A DNA stretch of 51,104 nucleotides from Hallerella sp963629575 (GTDB lineage: Bacteria > Fibrobacterota > Fibrobacteria > Fibrobacterales > Fibrobacteraceae), in contig CAVGIM010000015.1 of NCBI GenBank assembly GCA_963629575.1, positions 1 to 51,104 on the forward strand. The letters are read 5' to 3'. The notes under the pieces are model-generated. The model did no database searches. It worked only from the letters and a program-made list of their open reading frames with translations, and was not told where the DNA came from. The translations under genes and the position numbers were made by a program. Numbering within the stretch: position 1 is the stretch's first letter; each line of letters starts with the position of its first letter. Positions 24,554 through 31,396 of this stretch are shown piece by piece.

Positions 24554-26466
24554 TATTTGTAGCTCCGCGTCACGAGGTGAACATTTTCAAATGTGAGAGG
24601 TTCCTTGGAAAGTTCCGGAACCTGGCCTTCGCCCTTGTATTCCCAGGCGCCGACATAGCAGAAGTTTTCGTCGTCGCGAAGCGCTTCGCCTTCGGCGGTC
24701 TGGTGTTCTTCGCGGAAGTGTCCACCACAGGATTCCTCGCGGTGCAAGGCGTCGCGGGCAAGAAGTTCCGCAAATTCCAGGAAGTCCGCGACATGGTTCG
24801 CGTTTTCCAGGTTCTGGTTGAAGTCGCCTTCCGCGCCGAGCACGTTCGCGTTTTCCCAGAATTCCGCGCGAATTTCCGGAATGCGCTTGAGGGCGGTTTC
24901 GAGACCTTCCTTGTTGCGGCCCATGCCTACAAATTCCCACATCACATGGCCCAGTTCGCGATGGATTTCGGAAACGTTCTTCTTGCCGTGGATGTTCAGA
25001 ATCTTGTTCAGGCGTTCCATGATCTGCGATTCCGCTTCCTTGAACGCCGGGTCGGACGCACTGACCTTTTCAAGCTTCGTGCCAGCAAAGTATCCGCCGA
25101 TGGTGTAAGGAATGACGAAATAGCCGTCGGAAAGGCCCTGCATCAGGGCCGAAGCGCCGAGACGGTTTGCCCCGTGGTCGGAGAAGTTCGCCTCGCCGAG
25201 CACAAAGCAGCCAGGAATCGTACTCATCAGGTTGTAATCGACCCAGAGACCGCCCATCGTGTAGTGAGACGCCGGATAGATGCGCATCGGAACCTTGTAC
25301 GGATCTTCGTCCGTAATCTTCTCGTACATCTGGAAGAGGTTGCCATACTTGGCGGAAACGCCGGCGACACCCATCCGCTGGATGGCATCGGCAAAGTCCA
25401 GATAGACGGCGCGCTTCGTCGCACCGACACCCATACCCTTGTCGCAGACCATCTTCGCGTTACGGCTCGCCACGTCACGCGGAACGAGGTTTCCGAAAGA
25501 CGGATAGCGTTCTTCCAGGTAGTAGTAGCGTTCGCTTTCCGGAATTTCGTTTGCCGGACGCGTATCGCCGATCTTTTTCGGCACCCAGATACGTCCATCG
25601 TTGCGGAGCGATTCGCTCATCAGGGTGAGCTTTGACTGGTGATCGCCCGTGACAGGAATGCACGTCGGGTGAATCTGCGTATAGCACGGGTTCGCAAAGA
25701 GCGCGCCTTTCTTGTAGGCTTGCCATGCCGGGCTCACGTTGCAGCCCTTCGCGTTCGTCGAAAGGTAGAAGACGTTTCCGTAGCCGCCCGTCGCGAGGCA
25801 GACGGCGTCCGCCTCGTAGCTTTCGAGCGCGCCGGTAATCAGGTTGCGGACAACGATGCCGCGAGCCTTTCCATCGATAACGACCAGATCCTGCATGTCG
25901 CGCCGCGGAAAAATCTTGACCGATCCCTTCGCCACTTGGCGCATCAGAGCCTGGTAGGCGCCGAGCAAGAGCTGCTGACCGGTCTGTCCACGCGCGTAGA
26001 ACGTACGCGAGACCTGCGTTCCGCCAAACGAACGGTTCGCAAGAAGTCCACCGTAGTCGCGTCCAAACGGAACGCCCTGCGCCACGCACTGGTCGATGAT
26101 GCAGTTGGAGTTTTCGGCCAGACGGTGAACGTTCGCTTCGCGAGCGCGGAAGTCTCCGCCCTTGACCGTATCGTAAAAGAGACGGTAGATGGAGTCACCG
26201 TCGTTTGTGTAGTTCTTCGCCGCGTTGATGCCGCCCTGGGCAGCGATCGAATGGGCGCGACGCGGAGAATCCTGGTAGCAGAAGGCCTGGACATTGTAGC
26301 CCAGTTCGCCGAGAGAAGCCGCGGCGCTTGCGCCGGCAAGTCCCGTTCCCACGACGATGACCTTGAACTTGCGCTTGTTCGTCGGGTTCACGAGTTTCAG
26401 TTCGAACTTGTGGCGCGTCCACTTTTCGGAGATATTTCCACCGGGAATGTGTGCATCCAGTTGCAT
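24553..26466 (-). CDS. frdA: Fumarate reductase/succinate dehydrogenase flavoprotein subunit
   Basis: This 637-residue catalytic subunit interconverts fumarate and succinate. The FAD-binding Rossmann motif is VVGTGLAGASAAASLGELGY (~36-55). The covalent-flavin His lies in RRAHSIAAQGGINAA. Active-site segments include THPTCIP-like IHPTCIPVTGDHQ and HYTMGGLWVDYN with catalytic His/Arg regions, and GEANFSDHGANRLGASALMQGLSDG. Length and motif set match the B-type (Bacteroides, Wolinella, Bacillus) enzymes rather than E. coli FrdA. It begins 1 nt after frdC and overlaps frdB, giving the order C-A-B usual for type B complexes. Electrons probably come from menaquinol. Confidence 0.97.
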   Translation of the reverse strand: MQLDAHIPGGNISEKWTRHKFELKLVNPTNKRKFKVIVVGTGLAGASAAASLGELGYNVQAFCYQDSPRRAHSIAAQGGINAAKNYTNDGDSIYRLFYDTVKGGDFRAREANVHRLAENSNCIIDQCVAQGVPFGRDYGGLLANRSFGGTQVSRTFYARGQTGQQLLLGAYQALMRQVAKGSVKIFPRRDMQDLVVIDGKARGIVVRNLITGALESYEADAVCLATGGYGNVFYLSTNAKGCNVSPAWQAYKKGALFANPCYTQIHPTCIPVTGDHQSKLTLMSESLRNDGRIWVPKKIGDTRPANEIPESERYYYLEERYPSFGNLVPRDVASRNAKMVCDKGMGVGATKRAVYLDFADAIQRMGVAGVSAKYGNLFQMYEKITDEDPYKVPMRIYPASHYTMGGLWVDYNLMSTIPGCFVLGEANFSDHGANRLGASALMQGLSDGYFVIPYTIGGYFAGTKLEKVSASDPAFKEAESQIMERLNKILNIHGKKNVSEIHRELGHVMWEFVGMGRNKEGLETALKRIPEIRAEFWENANVLGAEGDFNQNLENANHVADFLEFAELLARDALHREESCGGHFREEHQTAEGEALRDDENFCYVGAWEYKGEGQVPELSKEPLTFENVHLVTRSYK

Positions 26467-26467
26467 A

Positions 26468-27316
26468 TTAGCGATCTCCTTCTACGATATAGGAAACTTG
26501 AAATTCATCTGCGGAAACGGCAAAGGAAATCTTCTTCGCCTTGGCGGCTTCTTCCTCGGCCTGCTTCTTCTGCTCCAGAACCTGCTGCTTCTGGTGCGAA
26601 ACATTCCGAAGGGCTTCCGTTCCATCCTGGTGAGCGATGTAGCAGCTGAAGCCCGCTTCGAAGGCAAAGCCCAGAGCGACGACAACGCTATAGACGACAC
26701 CGACAAATTCGATGATCGGAGTCCACTTCTGGTGAGCGATTCCAAGCGTCTGGAACGCAGACGCGATAGCGTGGAACAGGTGCATTCCGATAACGAACAT
26801 GCTGACGAGATAGAAGACCGTCCAGAACGGATTGGCGAACATGTCGATAGTCGTGAGCCACATGTCGCGGATGATTTCGCCGGATTCGTTTTCGTAGAGA
26901 TAATGGACACCGAACTTCAGGACCATCAGGTGCTGGATGACAAAACCGAGCACGAAAATTCCGGACCAGATCATCGTGAAGCTCGCAAAGGACTTCTTTC
27001 CCTTCCGGGCATTCACTTCATAGGATTCCGGACCGCGCGCCTTGCGGTTCTCGATTTTCAGCTTGGCAGCCAGGAACACGTGGACGAAGAAGATGGCGAT
27101 AAGGCCTATTTCCACGAAATAGATGACGGGCTTCATTCCCGTGAGAAGCTGCGTGTAGGCGTTGTAGTGCGCCTGCGCGACGGACTGGTCCAGGTTAATC
27201 AGCTGCAGGTTTCCGACCATGTGCCCTAAGATGAAGAGCGCAAGGCAGGCACCCGTACAACCCATAATCTGCTTCTTGCCTATCGAGGAAGTCAGATATC
27301 TGATGATCCATTGCAT
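26468..27316 (-). CDS. frdC: Dihaem cytochrome b membrane anchor of fumarate reductase (type B)
   Basis: This single five-helix anchor binds two haem b groups and oxidises or reduces menaquinone. Candidate axial ligands are His32 (LGHMVGN), His79 (FFVHVFLAA), His129 (VIQHLMV) and His179 or His182 (GMHLFHAI), spaced as in Wolinella and Bacillus anchors. The complete absence of a fourth subunit gene fits type B. The protein is 282 residues, longer than usual (about 200-256). The excess is a C-terminal ~45-residue charged tail (KQQVLEQKKQAEEEAAKAKK, then SADEFQVSYIVEGDR), which looks helical and cytoplasmic. The start follows AAGGAG. It is the first gene of C-A-B and lies 39 nt after ndk. Confidence 0.95.
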   Translation of the reverse strand: MQWIIRYLTSSIGKKQIMGCTGACLALFILGHMVGNLQLINLDQSVAQAHYNAYTQLLTGMKPVIYFVEIGLIAIFFVHVFLAAKLKIENRKARGPESYEVNARKGKKSFASFTMIWSGIFVLGFVIQHLMVLKFGVHYLYENESGEIIRDMWLTTIDMFANPFWTVFYLVSMFVIGMHLFHAIASAFQTLGIAHQKWTPIIEFVGVVYSVVVALGFAFEAGFSCYIAHQDGTEALRNVSHQKQQVLEQKKQAEEEAAKAKKISFAVSADEFQVSYIVEGDR

Positions 27317-27355
27317 GAGGTTTTTGTCTCCTTGATTGTGATTTGTAAAAAAAAC

Positions 27356-27811
27356 TTAGCCCAGAACCTTGCAAGCCTTCTGGGATACGGCATCATAGGC
27401 GTAAAGGTCTTCCTTGGCGAACCAGAAGGAGACCTCGCGTTCCGCGCTTGCGGGGCTGTCGGAGCTGTGGACGACGTTTTCCGTCATCGACGGAGCGAAA
27501 TCGTAGCGGAGCGTTCCCGGTTCCGCTTTTTCCGGATTGGTCGCGCCGTTGATCGCGCGAACCTTCGCGACAGCGTCTTCGCCGGCAAGGGCTATCATCA
27601 CCGACGGGCCTTTCGTCATGTAGGCTTCGAGTTCCGGGAAGAACGGCTTGTTCACGTGTTCGGCATAAAAGCCTCGCGCCTCTTCCGAAGACATCTGGTG
27701 CATCTTGAGTCCGACGACAGCAAGACGCGCGCTCGCATAACGATCCAGGATGCGTCCGACAAGGCCGGATGCGACACCGTTGGGCTTGATCATGGCAAAA
27801 GTCATTTCCAT
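27356..27811 (-). CDS. ndk: Nucleoside-diphosphate kinase
   Basis: Ndk balances nucleoside triphosphates by transferring the gamma-phosphate through a phosphohistidine. The active-site His115 lies in ENVVHSSDS, and the N-terminal MTFAMIKPNGVASGLVGRI, GPSVMIALAGEDAV and INGATNPEKAEPGTLRYDFA blocks are canonical. The 151-residue length is normal. Two starts are possible: ATG at 27811 (MEMTF) or 27805 (MTFAM), the latter fitting family N-termini better. GGCGG upstream is a modest ribosome binding site. It sits between the lipoprotein gene and the fumarate reductase genes on the same strand. Confidence 0.97.
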   Translation of the reverse strand: MEMTFAMIKPNGVASGLVGRILDRYASARLAVVGLKMHQMSSEEARGFYAEHVNKPFFPELEAYMTKGPSVMIALAGEDAVAKVRAINGATNPEKAEPGTLRYDFAPSMTENVVHSSDSPASAEREVSFWFAKEDLYAYDAVSQKACKVLG

Positions 27812-27853
27812 ATAGTTACCGCCTTAAAAGTTGGACTTAATATAGTTAAATCG

Positions 27854-29911
27854 TCAATTCGCATTTTCTTCCTGCTTCGAAATTTTTTCGAGAAGCTCTT
27901 CGGCGAGTTTTCCGCCGCTACGAATGTCCCGGATAAGCCAATCCACGGATTCATGGAGATCGCTTTTCGGAAACTTTTCCTGGAATTCCTCGAAAAGGGA
28001 AAGGGCGAGAGTGTCCCGTTTCAGGTTTTCGTGCAGGATGAACGCCCGATTGAACAGGGCCTTTTCCGCATCGGAAGATGCGGGCCAGATGGCATAGTAG
28101 GCCGCGAATTCCCCGTTCGCCGCTTCGTATTTTTCCCTTTCGCCGTCGATCCGGGCAAGTTCATAGACCGCCCGGGCAAACAGGGAATCGTTCTCGGCGG
28201 AAAGGGCGCGAATCCGGTTCCAGGTCAGGTACGCCCCGCCCAGTTCTCTTGCCGTGTAGAAGGAATCGGCCCGCGCTTCGAGTTCCTGGACGGAAAAGAG
28301 GTCCGCCCATGGCAGATAGGAGGAATCATATACGGTCACCGGGTATTTCCGGTAGAGTTCCTTTCGGTAGCGTTCAAACCAATCGCTCGAAAATTCGCCC
28401 AGCGAGTTCCTGAAGACTAGAACCTTGATGGAATCCATGTCGGACGTCCTTGCATAGCGTTCCGGATTCCGATAATACTCGAAAAGGAACTCCCTATCCG
28501 GAGTCAGGGCGAAAATTCCCAGTTCGCCGCTGATTCGTTCGAACGGAACCTTCGGGAAAAGCCTCTCGCCAAAACGCGCAAAGAGGCTCCGGAGAGTATC
28601 TTCCGGTGCAAAGAATCCGTTTTTCGAAAGTTCTCGGGCAAAGGCGTCCCGGTAAAAGGACATTTCGGCATCCTTGCGGATCTTTTCAAGCAGAATGTCG
28701 TTTTCGAGATTTGCCTCGCGCGCGGCCATCGCGCGGAGCTTCCACCCGGCAAGCATCAGCACCCGGCGGGCGCGCGGGTATCGCATCCGAATGTTTCGAG
28801 GTATTTCCTCGAAGAGCGCCTTCGCGTCGCTTTCCCGGATAAAGGGCGCCCCGCCAAGGGTCGCAAGGACTTGGTTCGAATCGAGCGGAAGATCGCCATC
28901 AGCCGAAAGCTTCCTCTCTATCTGGCCGGAAACGCTGTCGAACGGAGCGCCGTTGAACGCATCCGCGTGTTCCGCATAATACTTCTGCACCTCGGGATAG
29001 ACGGGATGTTCCATGCGAAAGCGATACCTTTTTCGCAATAGGCTGTCCGTGCCATTTGCCGCATAGTCCCGATATTCCGCGACGAATCGGGCCTTCAGGA
29101 TGGAATCGCGGCCAACCTCGGGAATTTTCTCCCCTTCGCGACGAAGCAGGAGCTTCCAGACGACGGTTTTCGAATCCGAATCGACCGCAGTCGAATGGAC
29201 GCTTCCGACAGGAACCGGAGTCGTTCCGAACAGAGAGTCCCGGATATCGGCATTTGCCCAGATTCCGCTCGCGGATTTCGAATCGAATCGGATCTTTTTC
29301 ATTTTCGAAAGATCCGATCCATTTGCCAGGGAAACGCCTAGCTTGGAAGCCTCGGCGGAATCGGCCGTTTCCGCGTAGGCGATTTCCACGGTAACTTGCC
29401 GCATTTCCTCGAGTTTCTTCGCGACGAATCGGGCGAGGGAGTCCGCATTTTCCTCCAGGTAGAGGCTCTCGGCGACAGACGCGCGGCACGCTTCGAAGCG
29501 TTCGCAGGAATCCGCCGCGAAACGGTCGCGGTTCCGATCGAAATACTTCCCGAGTTCCGCGTCCGTATGTCCCAGATTGTCACCCAGATAGAAATTGTCA
29601 TAGAGGCGGGCGAGAAAGCGTTCGTGCAAGGCATCCAGACGCTCGCGGATCTTCGCGCTGTCCCTGCTTGCGACCCGTTTCGCCTCCAAGAAGATTACCC
29701 GGGATTCGACGATATTTTCGAGAGCGTCCTTTTCCTTTCCGGGCTTCGCGTAGGCAGAAGACGTCCTTTTCAGAAAATCGATGTCGGATGCGTAGATTTT
29801 CTCTTCGCCCACCGTCGCCACCAGGGCGTCCGAGGCTTTTCTTTCGGAAGAGCATCCGAGAAGCGAGAGGAGGGAAAGGGCAATAGCTGTCGCGGCTTTT
29901 ACAGATTTCAT
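27854..29911 (-). CDS. Lipoprotein with SurA/PpiD-like N-terminal domain and helical-repeat C-terminus
   Basis: I start at the ATG at 29911 (MKSVKAATAIALSLLSLLGCSS) behind GGAG; it gives a lipoprotein signal with lipobox LLG-C, so the mature protein is lipid-anchored. Residues ~25-130 resemble the SurA/PpiD chaperone N-domain (LVATVGEEKIYASDIDFLKR, ENIVESRVIFLEAKR, then a TDAELGKYFDRNRDRF linker). The middle (~140-520) resembles parvulin-containing proteins by layout only, and no active-site pattern is certain. The last ~110 residues (YELARIDGEREKYEAANGEFAAYYAIWP...ALFNRAFILHENLKRDTLALSLFEEFQEKFPKS) look like two or three TPR-type repeats. A periplasmic folding role for outer-membrane proteins is plausible. 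It starts 25 nt after the STAS gene, in the same transcription unit. Confidence 0.8.
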   Translation of the reverse strand: MKSVKAATAIALSLLSLLGCSSERKASDALVATVGEEKIYASDIDFLKRTSSAYAKPGKEKDALENIVESRVIFLEAKRVASRDSAKIRERLDALHERFLARLYDNFYLGDNLGHTDAELGKYFDRNRDRFAADSCERFEACRASVAESLYLEENADSLARFVAKKLEEMRQVTVEIAYAETADSAEASKLGVSLANGSDLSKMKKIRFDSKSASGIWANADIRDSLFGTTPVPVGSVHSTAVDSDSKTVVWKLLLRREGEKIPEVGRDSILKARFVAEYRDYAANGTDSLLRKRYRFRMEHPVYPEVQKYYAEHADAFNGAPFDSVSGQIERKLSADGDLPLDSNQVLATLGGAPFIRESDAKALFEEIPRNIRMRYPRARRVLMLAGWKLRAMAAREANLENDILLEKIRKDAEMSFYRDAFARELSKNGFFAPEDTLRSLFARFGERLFPKVPFERISGELGIFALTPDREFLFEYYRNPERYARTSDMDSIKVLVFRNSLGEFSSDWFERYRKELYRKYPVTVYDSSYLPWADLFSVQELEARADSFYTARELGGAYLTWNRIRALSAENDSLFARAVYELARIDGEREKYEAANGEFAAYYAIWPASSDAEKALFNRAFILHENLKRDTLALSLFEEFQEKFPKSDLHESVDWLIRDIRSGGKLAEELLEKISKQEENAN

Positions 29912-29936
29912 TTCGAGAATCTCCATTTTCGTTCGC

Positions 29937-30296
29937 CTAGCGGATGGATTCCAACGCCTCGTCAAGCGTCCCGTGGATTTCAAGAAGCTGGTCGGCGCCG
30001 ATGATTTCAATGATTTCGAGAACGTTTTCGTTCACGTTTGCCACCTTGAAGACTCCGCCGGTTTCCTTGAACTTCTTGTTCACGAAGAGAAGGGCACCGA
30101 GTCCCGTGCTGTTGATGTAGCGCAAGCGGGAAAAGTCAGCGACAATCGTCGTCACGCCCTTTTCAAGAAGCTCGAGCAGTCGTCCGGAAGTCGCTTCCGC
30201 ATTTGTCGAATCCAGATCTCCCACGAAGCGCAAAAGCCTTGCCGCGGGATGGTTCTCGATATTTTCGATGGTCAGCAGTTCCTGATTTTCGTTCAT
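29937..30296 (-). CDS. STAS-domain anti-sigma factor antagonist
   Basis: This 119-residue single-domain protein is of the SpoIIAA/RsbV type. The conserved phosphorylation loop is YINSTGLGALLFV, with Ser63 the likely phospho-acceptor. The N-terminal RLLRFVGDLDSTNA matches the family strand-helix start. Such proteins bind an anti-sigma kinase when unphosphorylated and release sigma or another target. The start at 30296 follows AGAGGA and overlaps the stop of the upstream STAS-HATPase gene by ATGA, so antagonist and kinase are made in coupled amounts. The SpoIIE-type phosphatase at 11.3-13.2 kb could dephosphorylate it, though this pairing is inferred. Confidence 0.92.
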   Translation of the reverse strand: MNENQELLTIENIENHPAARLLRFVGDLDSTNAEATSGRLLELLEKGVTTIVADFSRLRYINSTGLGALLFVNKKFKETGGVFKVANVNENVLEIIEIIGADQLLEIHGTLDEALESIR

Positions 30297-31078
30297 GTTT
30301 CCTCTCGTAGTCTCGTCACTTCGACAAAGATCTCGCGCGGTTCGACGCGAAACGTCATTTGCGAAGAAAGCCTTTTCACCAGCACGATTCCCCGTCCTCG
30401 CAAAGACCCCGGGGTCATCTTCGGGTGCGCGTATTTTTCCTCGAGCGCCTTCCGTTCGTCTTCCGAAAGTTCCCGCAGGCTGTTCCGTACAGAAAGAATC
30501 GTTTTCGACTTGCTGAACTTCAGTTCCAGGCGGAAAACGTTGTCGGGGGGACATCCATGCTCGATCGCGTTGTTCGCCAGTTCATCGACAATGGATTCGA
30601 GGATAAAGGCTTCCCTCTCCGAAAACCCCTTGCCGCGGAGAAGTCCGACGACAAGTCTCCGCGTCGGCGGAACAAAAGAGGCACAGGCCGGAAGCAAGAG
30701 CGAAAGGTTGCGGAATGCGCCCCGAAACTCCCAGCGGAAATAGTCTAGAAACGACTTCTCGTCCCGAAATACGGGCATCGCCAGGTGGACGCCCATCAGG
30801 GAAAGCTTTTCGGAAAGCTCGGGATTCGCGGAAAAAAGGGATACGCTGCCGGAACGTCCGACAACCCGCGAGCGAAGCCCCATCAGGGCCCCGACGGCCG
30901 GCGAACTCAGAAACCTTACGTCGGCAAGATCTACCGCAAAATGCAGGATGCCTTTTTTTTCGAACCATTCCGAAAGCGCGGAAATCCGCGGAATCGCGTC
31001 GAGTCCGATATCCCCGCAAAGCCTGACCCTCGCGACTTCGGGTTCTTCGGGATACGGATAAACGGAAACGTCATTCAT
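30293..31078 (-). CDS. Fused STAS-HATPase (RsbW-like) protein
   Basis: This 261-residue protein fuses two partner-switching modules. Residues 1-115 are STAS-like (VARVRLCGDIGLDAIPRI; FLSSPAVGALMGLRSRV with Ser58/Ser59 in the phosphorylation position). Residues ~122-261 are a GHKL/HATPase_c domain of the RsbW/SpoIIAB type, with an N-box ESIVDELANNAIEHG (161-175) and G2-like RGRGIVLVKRL (227-237). The usual DxGxG motif after the N-box is not intact: LSVRNSLRELSEDE stands in its place. Kinase activity may therefore be weak or absent. I start at the ATG at 31078, which overlaps the stop of the 93-residue gene by ATGA. An alternative Met 16 codons upstream lies inside that gene. Confidence 0.87.
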   Translation of the reverse strand: MNDVSVYPYPEEPEVARVRLCGDIGLDAIPRISALSEWFEKKGILHFAVDLADVRFLSSPAVGALMGLRSRVVGRSGSVSLFSANPELSEKLSLMGVHLAMPVFRDEKSFLDYFRWEFRGAFRNLSLLLPACASFVPPTRRLVVGLLRGKGFSEREAFILESIVDELANNAIEHGCPPDNVFRLELKFSKSKTILSVRNSLRELSEDERKALEEKYAHPKMTPGSLRGRGIVLVKRLSSQMTFRVEPREIFVEVTRLREET

Positions 31079-31356
31079 GCGAAGGGAATGTTCCTCGAAA
31101 AAAGTGTTTTTTCCCTGGAATCGCAAGCGGAAAGGAAAAGGCGACCGTCCGCCAGTCCCAGTTCCACGCGGAGCGTCGAATCATCCAGTTCGTCCAGGCC
31201 ATGCCCGAAGAGCGATTTCGCTTCCCGGCCGAGAATCTGCACGGTCTCTTCGGACAGGGAAAGCGAGCGGGCAAAGTCGGAAACGGATTTTTCGAGAACG
31301 GGGAAAAAATCCGCATCGGAAGAAATGTCCAGACGAATGGTTTGAATGCAACACAT
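31075..31356 (-). CDS. Hypothetical 93-aa protein, possible degenerate HATPase
   Basis: This is the first gene of the partner-switching set. Its stop overlaps the next start by ATGA. The family is not recognised. By eye the segment SEETVQILGREAKSLFGHGLDELDDSTLRVELGLADGRLFLSACDS runs parallel to the N-box and following strands of RsbW-type HATPases (E...N...HG, then VEL...GRLxLxxxD), but the catalytic Glu/Asn are not kept. It may therefore be a decayed or regulatory half-domain; this is weak evidence. The start is the ATG at 31356, with no ribosome binding site. A minus-strand TATATT at 31365-31370 lies 8 nt upstream, and TTGCAA at 31388-31393 lies 17 bp beyond that. Confidence 0.7.
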   Translation of the reverse strand: MCCIQTIRLDISSDADFFPVLEKSVSDFARSLSLSEETVQILGREAKSLFGHGLDELDDSTLRVELGLADGRLFLSACDSREKTLFSRNIPFA

Positions 31357-31396
31357 ACGCTTTCAATATATAAGTTTTCTAGCTATATTGCAACCT
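31357..31396. promoter_or_regulatory. Compact divergent promoter between the 93-aa gene and tamB
   Basis: Only 40 bp separate the two start codons. The minus-strand -10 TATATT (31365-31370) ends 8 nt before the ATG at 31356, with TTGCAA as possible -35. The plus-strand -10 TATATT (31384-31389) ends 7 nt before the GTG at 31397. Neither gene has a Shine-Dalgarno site. The two promoters overlap, so RNA polymerase could probably use only one at a time. Confidence 0.5.

Noticed and set aside
31346..31396. ATG at 31346 as tamB start
   Set aside because: It would place the start inside the divergent gene and both promoters, and would put a poor sequence before the signal anchor. GTG at 31397 gives a normal TamB N-terminus.
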